64,000 bases of DNA from Polytrichum commune. Its lineage: Eukaryota; Streptophyta; Polytrichopsida; Polytrichales; Polytrichaceae. Positions 36,301 through 47,224 of this stretch are shown piece by piece. The first letter of the stretch is position 1. Each line of letters opens with the position of its first letter. The notes below the pieces were generated by a model that saw only the letters and a program-made list of their open reading frames with translations, made no database searches and was not told where the DNA came from. The stretch lies in contig OX485804.1 in NCBI GenBank assembly GCA_950295325.1, forward strand, positions 68,734,033 through 68,798,032, given 5' to 3'. Position numbers and translations under genes: made by a program.

Positions 36301-36729
36301 GGCATCATATATCGGTATAATAACCCATGGAGATGCCCCTTACTCCTAAAACCAAATAAACTCAAGTGGCTAGTTGCAAGAGTCTTCTACCTTAGTGTCA
36401 TCTTGCACAAAGTGGTCAATTTTGGGTGGCTATCCGACCAAGACCAAACTTTAGCTCATTTTAGAAACCGTTTCACATCAACAATCACTTGCAACTGGAC
36501 TCCACTCGAAGAGCAAGTTACCAACACCATATGTGGTTGGTTCTAGTTGGCTGCCAAATTTTGGCCCATCTAAAAGACCACCCCTAGATCTCTTCACACA
36601 AGGCAAAACCAATAAATAATCTTTGAAACCCACACTAAATAACAAGTGTTTTCTTTCCTATAGGTTATACGAATGTGCCTACATGCAACACTGTGACCCG
36701 GCCCTTAAGCCAGAAAGATTCCAGCAGAT
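36301..36729. other. no gene seen
   Basis: The open frame 36205-36546 extends into this region without a recognisable domain. The rest is non-coding. Confidence 0.4.
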
Positions 36730-37175
36730 TAAGGGCCGGTTTACACTATGGACCAAGAAGTCGTTCCAGGGTGTTGTAAGAACGATGCTTGGTTGCTGAA
36801 CTCGTCCCCGGACCACTTTGGTTTACACCAAGAAAAAAATGGCAAAGTGACCATGGAGGTCAAGGTCCCCAAAAGACATATTTTAAGGCCTAATTAATAC
36901 AATGACATGGTCCAAACGGGTTTTGTGGTGAGAGAAACAAGAGAGGTGGTATGGTAGGAAAAGGCAAGGTCCCATAGTAGGGAAATGCCGTTATAATACT
37001 TTTTTAATGAAAGTTTTTTTTGGGGCTTTATATACTTCTCTTCCCAATAGGTAAGGCTCAAAAAACATGATATTCAATATTTTGAGAGAGTGGGATCCTC
37101 TCAAAATAATATTGGCCATTTGGACACCTAAAAGTCATGTTAGGTTGATAAATACTAGATTATACTTTAGACGTG

Positions 37176-37371
37176 TAGTTTCCATTAAAATGAGAGTATG
37201 TTAAGCTGGGAAATCGACTCATTTAGGTTGAGTCGACCTAAATGAGGACATTATGTTAGTTGATTTAAGTTGAGTCGACCTGAATGAGGACAATATGTTG
37301 TCAATTTAGGTTGAGTCGACCGAAATGAGTCGATTTCCCAGCTTAACATACTCTCATTTTAATGGAAACTA
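37176..37371. mobile_element. perfect 49-bp foldback element
   Basis: The arms 37176-37224 and 37323-37371 are identical over all 49 bases when one is inverted (start TAGTTTCCATTAAAATGAG). Between them lie three direct, slightly varying copies of a unit of about 41 bases containing GGTTGAGTCGACC. Absence of any mismatch suggests a young insertion or arm-to-arm conversion. Confidence 0.85.
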
Positions 37372-37647
37372 TGGCGGAATTTACGGCGGAAAATCAAATG
37401 TTATTTTTACTTGTACTCTACAACTTTCCAGTGGTTTTCGTTTCATTCTTGGATAATAGTTTGCTTTATGTACTCTCAATTCATTGGAAAACTCTCATTT
37501 TAATGAATATTGTGTTAAGAGGCACACCTTTCAACATTCATATGATGTAATGAATGTTGAGAAGCAAGTCTGCCCTCTATGAGCCTAAATCATAGCATAG
37601 CCCACGAGACACACTATTTCTTCCATGCCCTACCCCTTAAACTTGCT

Positions 37648-37689
37648 CCCACATTGTTTGATGAAGCATGTTTCATCAAACAATGTGGG
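37648..37689. repeat. perfect 18-bp hairpin
   Basis: CCCACATTGTTTGATGAA pairs with TTCATCAAACAATGTGGG across a six-base loop. It lies within the 36733-38692 element. Confidence 0.85.
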
Positions 37690-37953
37690 ACATCTAGAAC
37701 TCAAGAATTTGAGTGCACATTTGTTTTTGGTCTACCAACTGAAATGTTTGGAATTTGGGAGCTTTTAATATACCATTGGAAAGGTCTTGAAAATACTTCT
37801 TAACGGTATATTACATGCCTCAATTTAAAAAAAAAACTTAAATTTACAATAAAAATAAAAATAAAAATATGTAGTCATTTAGCAATTGTAGACTAGGGTG
37901 GTAAAATGAGCCACTATGGGAAAACGAATCCGGTTCTTTTTCGCATAGTTTTC

Positions 37954-38281
37954 TACTACACTAAATAGGATATTTAGTGTTTGATACACTAAATACGAAC
38001 GCATCGATAAATAACAATAACCTTATGAAAGTAAGTAACATTGAATGTAAATTCAAACACTAAATATCAACTGTGATAATATGTGGAAGTTACATGTTTG
38101 AATTTAGTGTTAGTAAGGAATTGAAAAAAAATTAACAATTGATAAAAAGAGAATTCTAACATATCTTGTAGCAAATCTTCTAACACTAATTATTAAATAA
38201 TTGAAAATTAGTGTTGAGCAAGGTACGGTGGTAACAACATTAAATACAGTCAAACACTAAATATCCTATTTAGTGTAGTGA
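37954..38281. mobile_element. MITE with ACTACACTAAATAGG ends, nested
   Basis: About 30 bases at each end match in inverted orientation (ACTACACTAAATAGG then ATATTTAGTGTTTGA). The right end reads CACTAC when inverted, as in CACTA elements, and the left end appears mutated at the first bases. No clear target duplication. A similar left end (CACTACACTAAATATTGAAT) occurs at 58718-58737. Confidence 0.65.
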
Positions 38282-38695
38282 CAACACAAGGTACATGTCA
38301 CATGTACCTTACATTGAACATGTGCAAATTAAATCGCTCTTTTTATTTCGTAAAAATTGTTGTGAGCAGATTTGCAAGCCACATCTTCGACACATTTACA
38401 AGAAGTGAAGACAAGTGAAGCCCAAGAAAAGACAAGAGAATGGTCAAACTTGATTTTTTTTTTCTTAAACTGTCATTTTTGGACATGTATTAAAAAAAAA
38501 CAGCACATTCACTTTTTGGTGCATGATCATTCTTCTTGATCCACATTCGGTTTACACCTATTGAGGGGCCCAAGACTTTGAAAACTGATTTTTTAAGAAG
38601 TGGAACCATGGAAGTCAGACCATGAACTCGGACCATTGAAAAAAGGCCCTCTTCCATGGTCCGCCTTCATGGTCCATAGTGTAAACCGGCCCTAA

Positions 38696-41489
38696 GAGGA
38701 TCTGCGTGGTTGCAGAACTCCAGCGGCCTTTACCATATTCTCTCGTTCTCTCTCTCTCTCTCGCTCTCTCTCAAAATCCTCTTCCACAACATGCACATCA
38801 CGTTTCTCTCCACACAGAAAGCTTTTCCGATCCATACACAGATCATGCGGACTAAGTTACGGCATTGATCATCTCCCACTGTCGCCCGGGCTAGCATCTC
38901 AGCTCACCCTCGCCGGACCAAGTTGAGCATCCTCACGTCTCATGCACATGTGCTGCTGTCTGCTGCTGCAGGCTGGTCATCTGCACAAAGTTGCTCCTGC
39001 TCCTAATGATCATGGTGGCGATGCTGCTGCACGCCGGATTTACCTTTTTTCTATTTTGTGACGTTTTATTGGTAAGTTGGGGTGGTGGAGGTAGCTAGCT
39101 AGCTAGAGGGCACTGCTAGGGTGTCTCAACTCACCAGCATCCTCATCAGCATCAGTATCAGTAGCAGGATCAGGGCGTTGGTTGTAGGGGCTGGCCGGAA
39201 CTGAAAATGAACCCATTCAATGACATATATGTATATAAACTCCTTTCTGATGTCAGCCAAGCGTGCGGGAACAGGTTGGTGGTTCGTTCGTGAGTGCGTG
39301 CAGGTCGGTCGATGCATCATGGGCCCATCATGGCTGGTGATGAGAGGGGTTACTGAGCTTCCGACGATGATGGTGATGTTGATGAGAAAGGTTGACATGT
39401 TGTTGTTGTTGTTGCTGTAGTAGGGCGGATGATGGTACAGTATGATGTTGTGTGATGATGTTACAAGTATGAGTTACAGTAGGCAGTCATGTGGGGATTT
39501 GCAAGGGTAGGGCGTTAGGGGCGTGAAACTCCTGAGTGGAGGTTTGTGAGGGGAGTGGAAGGTTATGGCTGCAGTGAGACTTGCGAGATGGATTCACCAG
39601 CCGAAGTGATATCTTGGTTTCTTGACTGCAACATTTTGTAAGACGGCGGTAAGTCGAGCACGGCCCCCAAGCATCCGAACTTCAGTCTTCCTCCACAAGG
39701 AGAGTGTGTCGAGTAGAGTAGAGTTTTTCGATTAAGCAATCTGCCAAGTCTGTGGAAAGTTATGATATCGTAGGGAGTTGTAGTATTTTTATATGAGTTT
39801 CCTTCGAAAATCATCAAATGTGATGCAATTCTGAAATCGTGCGTTGCTTTCTTCGAGTGCGATCCCTCCTATAAGGGAGAAGGAAAAGGGTATTATTACC
39901 CATCGATGTTACTTTGTGTTGTGAGGCGGACATGTGTCCCCATTTTTGTTGAAGGGAATAGTCCTTGCGATGTCAGTAGGGGTTGCGAGGGGGAAATTGA
40001 ACAATTCTTGATTAATATCAGCTTTGGGAGGGACGACGACGTGCGATTGCGTTGTTCTGAAGTGGCAATGACGATGCATGGGCATGCTTGGGTGTCGAGA
40101 TAGACTCTTGAACGCCCCAATGCTGTGTGACTTAGGTTCGTAACGAGACTTGAGTGTCCTGGACTTGCAATAGGTGTCGAGCGGAATTTGTGGCTTCATT
40201 TTGTTTCCTTCTCTTGCGAACAGTTGTCGTATTCCACTTCTGGAATTTTCTGGCAATTCGTCAGAATGTCAGGCCAACTGGTCAAATCCGATTACAAATC
40301 TTGAAAGCGGGGGAATACATACACAAGGAGCATTTGGGAAATTCCCGCATGGGAAAAGGGATGGTTTTCCCACTGTGAATATTCCCACTTTGACATAATG
40401 CCCTCCTTTTGAAAGGAATTCTTACGTTTTTCCCGCACACAAGAGGGAATTGTGCCAAGAGGGAATGTTGTGAATCGCCCTTGTGATATTTGCTACCTAA
40501 ATCCTACCTCAACGATTCTGGAATGTCGTGCAGTGCGCAGGATTCTTTGTCAGCAGTAGTGTTTGTGGGAAGATTGTCCTTCTGAAGATGTCTTAGACTT
40601 ATTATTGTGGATCCTTCTTAGTATCTCTTTCGGAGGGTCTCTTTCTTATGCTGACCATGCGGTGGTCCTTCTGTCAGTCACTTCTGCTTTTCATGCGTAA
40701 GTGTTTTCTAAGCTGAAACTTTTGCTCAGGCTATATATGGCGACAGCAGGTGTGAGAAACATATTAGGGTTAAGTATTTATCTACTTTTTTTGCTTCTTG
40801 AGTTTCCATCCCAACATAGCCCTTCCTCTTGCCAGGAGGGTCGCTAATGAGACTCTCCACAATCTCCTGATGGGAGAATGTCAATGGGAGTCTCAAACCG
40901 AAACTTGTAAGATCAGAGGTAGACTCTGCCAATACCGTCTCGTCAACCCCTGAGTCACTTTAAGAAACTATTTTAAGATTGACTATATTTTAGACGATTA
41001 TCATGAGCAATCAAAAGGGGATGCCATCAAATGGAAGTATGCGTTAACTGAATGAGTTCGTAAGCACAAGTTATAAAGGTTCAAGGTTTTATTGGTGGAG
41101 GATACAAAACCATCACAAGAGCCTGATGTTAAGGTGGTCGGCATTCTCGAAATCAATATGTACGTAGACTGTGCAAGATCTTAGCTGGATGTTGGTTTTG
41201 GATAGGGTAATGGTTTTCACCTGCTCTCCCTTAGACCGGTCTGTACCATCAAATATGAGATGAAAATATTTGCAGTTTGGTGTAGGGATTCTAACAAAAT
41301 CTTGGAATTGATGATGGGACAGGAAACGAATTCCAGTGGCAGGAGGAATAATAGACTCACCTGGTGTCAATGCACTTTCAGAAGCCTTAAAGTTACAAAC
41401 CCTCAAGGAGCTGTCCCCATCCGGGCACACCCCCATATGTAGATTTGTGTAGGGTGCAGGAACAACCGAAATCACTCACTCATGCAAAA
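38696..41489. other. upstream region of the glycosyltransferase gene
   Basis: A CT-rich tract (TCTCTCTCTCTC type) at 38742-38771 resembles plant 5' untranslated leaders. GC content is above the surrounding average. Minus-strand frames at 40726-40932 (LTSFGLRLPLTFSHQEIVES and on) and 41113-41475 have protein-like composition, but I cannot identify them or join them into a gene. 40445-40485 repeats the segment at 9729-9769. Confidence 0.35.
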
Positions 41490-41492
41490 TTA

Positions 41493-41867
41493 AGTTGTGT
41501 GGGTGTTATTCGGTTCGTATTTCTTGTTCTCCATCTTGTATTTATCAGATTTACATCTTAAAACTTGTGCTGCAATAGCAAATCTATGATGCAACATCTA
41601 CAAAAACCAGATTGAAAATAGGACCTCCACTGATTTGATTATGGTTATCAGAGGTGCATGTTTGTTGATTCCTCAACTGAATACATAGGTCCTCCCAATT
41701 GTGTTCACTATTGTGTGTGTAGTTAATAATAATTTGAAGACGTAACTAGTCCAATGTCTTTCGAACATGTGTCTTTATGGCGTTTCTTTTCTGATCCTCA
41801 CTTAAACACACACAAATCAAATATAGGTGCCTGATTAAGAAAAGTAATTGAATAACACCCGCATACC
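41493..41867. mobile_element. MITE family M1, copy 1, just before the GT92 start codon
   Basis: It begins AGTTGTGTGGGTGTTATTCGG and ends AATAACACCCGCATACC(T), with TTA/TA at both boundaries. It aligns along its length with 44314-44694 and 53451-53804 and in part with 58052-58260. The end lies 30 bases upstream of the ATG at 41898. Non-coding. Confidence 0.8.
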
Positions 41868-41897
41868 TTAGAGAAGGGTGGGGCAAGGCGAGCCGCC

Positions 41898-44800
41898 ATG
41901 AAGAGCTTACAGAGTTGGGCAGTGGATGAAAAGGCATTACATCAACTGAAGCAAGTGGGGAAGATGACCAATGCGAGAGAAATTGTCCGGGTGGCCTTGT
42001 TGTCACTCGTCCTGGCCATGTTGCTTCAGATCCCCCTTTCAGGTTTCTTATTCCGATTCCTCTCTACTAAACCAGCTGGCCGGGACATTTCCAGCTTACT
42101 TGGCATGCATAAATTACATGACACAGCTCTCGCGTCATTTACAGAACCAGCCACCTCCGAATGTCAGAAACCTGTCCTAATTCAAGGCTCCAAGAGTGTG
42201 GTGACCAAGCAACGGGTGTTCCAACCCACGTCCACTCCCCACCATGCTTTTGTCAAGTTCAGCTCATACCGTGTCTCGCTCAACACAATCTATGTGGTGG
42301 GCATTTCCTCCCATGTGGTAAGGCAATGGGACCACTGGAATGTTGTGCACACGTGTGAATGGCATCCCTCAAATGGAAGTGAACCCATGGTGGTCTACAC
42401 AGACCCAGCGCACTTTGTTGCGACAAATGCCACCATAATTTACATCCAGTTTGATGAAAATGGGATGACATATGTTCCCGCTACTGTGAACTGCACGTTT
42501 AACCAAAATGTAGGCGAGGATGGTCGCGGGGGCCTGCTTGTGCTGCGAGTCTCATTAACCTACCATCGGTGGGATCAAAACGTTCCCACAGTTGTTATGG
42601 AGGAACGGAGCGGCGACATCAAGTACCTCATCAATCCACCCAAACAGGTACTAATGTAAAACTCTTACAAAGCTCCTAGGAAAGGACTTAGAAATTAACC
42701 GCCAATAAGACTATGGGAGGAGTATGTTGTGCCTTAGATGGATGCTTTTCTCTGTGCACCCACTTCTTGTAGGGTGAAATACACAATAAGTGCAAGATGA
42801 TTAGCGAATCCAAATTGTACCCGTAGCCATTTGATTTTTGGAGCTCATATGAATTTCCTATTCATTACCAAAGTGATGATTCAGGTGCTCATTAAGTGGT
42901 CACATAGGGCCCTCTAATCATGTCGACCGTTGAGCCTAGAATGGTTAGCATATTTTGAGCCTGTAATCCAATTCCTTTTGAACACATCTCTGTTTGGTGC
43001 CAGCACCTAACCACATAGTATCACTCAAATATAGGTGTCTAAATTATTGTTGTGTTTAATTTGGGCACATCTAACTAGTTTGAGCTCCCTTAGCAGGCGG
43101 GAGAAATTCATACTGGGGTTGAGAAGGGTACCAAGGGAGGTTGTGTTTGTGGAAGTTGTTGTACCAATCGAGACCTTATTTACTGAGGGTTGCTGATAAC
43201 TCTAGCGAGAAGACTGTCTGCTTTTGAGAAATTTGTTCATCGTTTAAATCTCCAGCTAGTTGTGTTGTTTCTTTGTTGGCTTGTGCATGTTTGATATGTT
43301 GTGAGATGGAAATGAGGATCTCTGGTATTCACGGGATGTTGCCAACGTGGGAATACATGTATAGATGTATGATGTGGAGGGTGGGATGGGGTGAATGATG
43401 ATGGTTATAGTTGGGGAGTGGACGTCCTTATGAATGGCTATAGCAAGGCAAAAACTGATGTACCCATCAAGCAGAGTAATTCCTTTGAGCTGGTATTTAA
43501 TTATCTTCAATGTGGTATTTATTCTGCAGAAGCCATTTAAGTATGCGTTCTGCGGGCCGCCCATGCATGGAACAGTGCCAGCAGCCTGGATTAGGGCATG
43601 GCTCATATACCATAACTACATCTGGGGAGGCGAAGCACATTTCTTTTTCTACAATGTGGGAGGACTGAAGGACAAGGACAGAGCACTGTTCAAAGATTTC
43701 CTGGATGCTGGTATCCTCAGCATTGAAGATTTGACAAGCCCTGATATCCACTCTGACTTCCCAATGTGGTATTTCCACCAACTGTTGTACATCAACGACT
43801 GCTTGCACAGATCTCGACCAATTGCAGATTTCGCCTTCTTCACTGATTTTGATGAATATCTTCAGGTTAGCAACCCCTACCACTAGCTCTGAGCTCGAAA
43901 ACGTTTTCAGAATGTTAGCTGCAATTAATCTCTCCATCAAGGTATTATACTTCTAGTACAGACTCATCCCACCACAGGAAGCTCAGCTCAAATCACAAAC
44001 CTCTAAACTTACATATTTTATGTGCATCCAAACATATCAAACTGGAGTACAACATTAAATCAATGCCCAACAAACATAGAACTTCAATTTTTAATCTTCT
44101 GTTACTACACTTTATCCCCGAAACACCAAAACAGTAAATTTATGAGATAAACGATCGATGTTGAATGAAGCATTAGCTAAACATTGAGTTAGCACTGAAA
44201 AGACATCAAACTCAAAAAGCTATGCATCAACACTGTTACAACACTAAACTCTAGTCGCCTGCATTTTGAGATGTGTGGGGCTCACTCAATGTTCAGAAAC
44301 ATCGCATTGATTAGGTATGTGGGTGTTATTCGGTTTGCTTTTCATGTCTTCCAACTTCTTCCGATTAGATTTACAGAATGAAACTTGGATTGCATTAGCA
44401 AATCTGTGATCGATGAACCATAAGCAAGAATCAGATTGAAAATTGGACCTCCCCTGATTTAAGTTATGATTATCAGAAGTACATGTTTGTTGATTCCTAA
44501 AGTGAACACATATGTCCTGTCAATTGTGTTCATTATTGAGTATGGAGCAGTTAATCAAATTTGAAGACGCAGTCCAATCTGTCTTTTACATTTGTCTTTA
44601 TGATGTTTTTTCTTCGATCCTCACCTAACCACACACCCACCAAACAAATATAAGTGTCTGATCAACAGAAGTGACGAAATAACACCCGCATACCTTATTC
44701 TACACATGACTTGTTTACAGATTCGACTTCCAGATACCATTGAGGGTCTCCTGGAGAGGAATAAAGACACCCCCTGGATTACATTCGGCAGCATACCTGC

Positions 44801-45218
44801 GGATTTCCATCATTGCCGGGAGCCATCCAGGACGGAATCTGAGGAGTTCCCGGCAGAACGGATGCTTTGGCATGACAGGAATCCCGAATGCGGCCATGCC
44901 GACGAAGACCAGTGGACATGCGTGGCTGCGCAGGGTCGCCGCAAATACGTTGCCAACACACGGCTCGTGCACGCAGGCGGTGTGCACAAAGCAGCCCTAC
45001 CCATGGAAGGTGGCATCAACATGAACGCCTCTGAAGCTCGAATGATTCACTTCCACGGTGCCCTGTCTCCGCGGAACCTCGTCTGCGACCAACCTGTAGC
45101 AGCCAATGACTTCGAATCAATCGGACATATGGAACGAGATGAAGCCATCTCAAATATTTTTGCCAAGGCTAAGCAGTTCACCATCAAACCCAAGAATGTA
45201 CATTTATTGGAACACTAA
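41898..45218 (+). CDS. GT92 (DUF23) glycosyltransferase, beta-1,4-galactan-synthase-like
   Basis: Three exons, 41898-42647, 43530-43865 and 44721-45218, encode 527 residues. Both introns (882 and 855 bp) are GT..AG and in phase 0. The start is in good context (GCCGCCATGA). Residues 29-53 (IVRVALLSLVLAMLLQIPLS..) form one membrane anchor after a short basic N-terminus, fitting a type II Golgi protein. Exon 2 carries the family core: FCGPPMHGTVPAAWIRAWL, YHNYIWGGEAHFFFYNVGG, WYFHQLLYINDCLHRSR and FFTDFDEY, with the nucleotide-sugar/metal DxD as D356-x-D358. Exon 3 has RKYVANTRLVHAGGVH and MIHFHG. In plants this family includes the GALS enzymes that extend pectic galactan with UDP-galactose, but donor and acceptor here are inferred only from similarity. 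Length is close to the usual 490-575. No disruption is seen. MITE copies lie 30 bases before the start and just before the last acceptor. Confidence 0.9.
44314..44694. mobile_element. MITE family M1, copy 2, in intron 2 of the GT92 gene
   Basis: Starts GGTATGTGGGTGTTATTCGG and ends AATAACACCCGCATACC with TTA on both sides (44311-44313 and 44695-44697). Same orientation as copy 1. Only 26 bases separate it from the exon-3 boundary, so the polypyrimidine/branch region of this intron probably lies in or next to MITE sequence. Confidence 0.85.
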
Positions 45219-45229
45219 TTAAGTTAATT

Positions 45230-46130
45230 AGCAGGGAGGAGAACTCGTGTGAAGATGTTGTGTGTTGTCAATTTAGGAGTAGATCTAGTTACATCTGACT
45301 CTTTTACAAAGGACTGGAAGATAGGCATTTTGAACAGCATATATTTGATAGACTGACAATCAGACTCGGTGAGCTCTCAGTAACATAGTATAGCAAATTA
45401 CAGTGTTAATGATAACCACATGCAAAATGTGTTAACAGAATCTAATTTCCTTCTACCCACCACAATAATCGAGCTTGAAGGGATCAATAGACGGAACAGT
45501 TGTGTCAACAATTTTTTTTTTTTTTCTGTTATTTTTTGAGACAGAAGGCCAAAAAGCCAACGCCATTGTGTCAACATTCCTATGTCAAGGATCATTCCTA
45601 TGCTTGAAGGGGGAACCAGAAGAGTTGAGCCACCATTCAAAGATCCAGGAACAAACAAGAAACACAAATTCAAATTCTCAAAACGTTTTGTTTTGTTTTT
45701 ACACAAAATAAATAAGTCCAGTCCTGCTGATGAATTCCATCAGTAGTTATTAGCTAGGCAGGAGGACCTTGTGTGAAGATGTTGTGTTGTCAAAAGCTTG
45801 TACCTATATAGTACCTGTTTTATTTGTGTAAGACAACTTCAAAATCTGTACCTCTATAGTTACCAACTGACTCTTTTACAAACCAGTATGTAGTACTCCT
45901 AGATAGGCATTGAGAACAGTATATATTGATCTGACAACCACTAAGTAGGACAAATGGCACATGATTAACCCCATCCACAGTCTGTCAACCAAAATCATTC
46001 TTTCTACCTACCTCAATCAAGCTGGAGGAATGGACAGAGGAGTTGAAGCTGAGCCGTCAATCAAGTCCCTTATCCATGAAGAAACAAGAACCACAGATCC
46101 ACAAGCCCAAAACATTTCATGCGCTGTTTT
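45230..46130. repeat. diverged tandem duplication in the 3' flank of the GT92 gene
   Basis: 45230-45690 and 45755-46120 align in order: a GGAGGA..TGTGAAGATGTTGTGT block, CTCTTTTACAAA, AGATAGGCATT..GAACAG.ATATAT, an AGCTTGAAGG/AGCTGGAGGA block, GAGTTGA..GAGCC and a final ACAAGAA.CACA..CAAAAC block. Part is presumably the 3' untranslated region of the gene. No protein is encoded. Confidence 0.65.
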
Positions 46131-46430
46131 TTTGCGCTTTTAGCATCCATTCATTTTACACTGGGAGTAATTTGGATAAACTGATGCTCCTTTGTGAATT
46201 GCTGAATCTTTCATAACAACAACACAGTCAAAATCTGTTGCTGTCCAAGAGGTCCAGCAAGTTATTTAGGATCCTGTAGTTTCCTGTTGCAGGTCAATTA
46301 AAATGGTAGAAAAGTTTGCAGGGTTATCATATTGTCCAACTGGTCATCCTCAAGGCTCATGATGCCCATTAGATACATCACTTTGTTTGAAGGAATTTAA
46401 ATGTTACTTGCCACACATCAATTGGCGTGC
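46131..46430. other. no gene seen
   Basis: Non-coding interval between the duplicated flank and the next MITE. Confidence 0.4.
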
Positions 46431-46583
46431 ATAACATTACTCAACACATAACTCTCATTCCGTGGGTCCTTAGAATATAACAACGAGATGCTCGAAAAGT
46501 TGCGTTGGGAGATTCAGATTCAGACTGAACGCACAACAACCCATTATTATATTTTAAGGGCCCACGTCAAGGAGTAATGTTAT
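46431..46583. mobile_element. short MITE with ATAACATTACTC ends
   Basis: Left end ATAACATTACTC, right end GAGTAATGTTAT, with inner GTGGGTCCTTAGAATATAAC paired with GTTGTTG/TATATTTTAAGGGCCCAC. Same family as 33471-33623 and 55324-55412. The target duplication is unclear here. Confidence 0.65.
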
Positions 46584-47073
46584 GTGTACATTGAGGTGTG
46601 CTTTGATATTGGCGTTGGCGAGGGATGACCTTCAAGTTTGGTTATGAGGAAGAGGATATGGCGAACTTTCATCAATTTACACATGGGTTTGAGCTTATAA
46701 CATTGTGGTATCATACCTTATAATATATCATTGAACCATCATCTTTGGAGTATGCAGTGAAGCATTCTAGAACTAGACTATGGCACTACTTTGCCATCAT
46801 GTATATCAAGTGCATAATTTATAGGGTAAAGGCATTGGTCCTTGTGCCAACCATTCACATGTAAGTACACCTCTCACATCTATTGCTATGGGCTGAAAGT
46901 TAGCGTGGGTAGAAAATACCGTGGCCCATTATATTTTATGTGTGGGTTAAGAATTAGGGTGGCTCATGCATCAGTAAATGTTAGATAAATATTTGATTTT
47001 TTGGGTATACTAGTGATATTATATTGATCAACGCATAGTAATTTATGTTTCCATTTTCCTAGTTTTGAAGATA

Positions 47074-47224
47074 TTGTAGAGGGTGCTCTATTTCATCTTT
47101 ACTAGTCCCAAAATGTAACATCCACAAGGGATTAAAGTGGGTCTCAACGAATGTAGGAATGACATGTGGCACATGAATTGGAGAGAAATTTAATTTTTTG
47201 TCGAAATAGAGAGCCCTCTAGTGT
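47074..47224. mobile_element. small MITE with TAGAGGG..CTCTATTTC ends
   Basis: Left TAGAGGGTGCTCTATTTC and inverted right TAGAGGGCTCTCTATTTC agree at 16 of 18 positions. The whole element is about 150 bp. A related left end is at 30499-30516. Confidence 0.6.

Larger units (their letters stand above)
36733..38692. mobile_element. 1.96-kb PIF/Harbinger-like non-autonomous element with nested insertions
   Basis: The ends GGGCCGGTTTACACTATGG.. match in inverted orientation over about 28 bases. TAA flanks both sides (36730-36732 and 38693-38695). Inside are a perfect foldback (37176-37371), an 18-bp hairpin (37648-37689) and a CACTAC-ended element (37954-38281). There is no transposase reading frame. 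Secondary inverted similarity near the ends involves GGACCAC/GGTCC motifs. Two interior frames (37362-37550 and 37579-37803) show no domain. Confidence 0.75.

Noticed and set aside
44715-45024. Alternative frames overlapping the third glycosyltransferase exon
   Set aside because: Shadows of the GC-richer real exon, whose own frame carries the family motifs.
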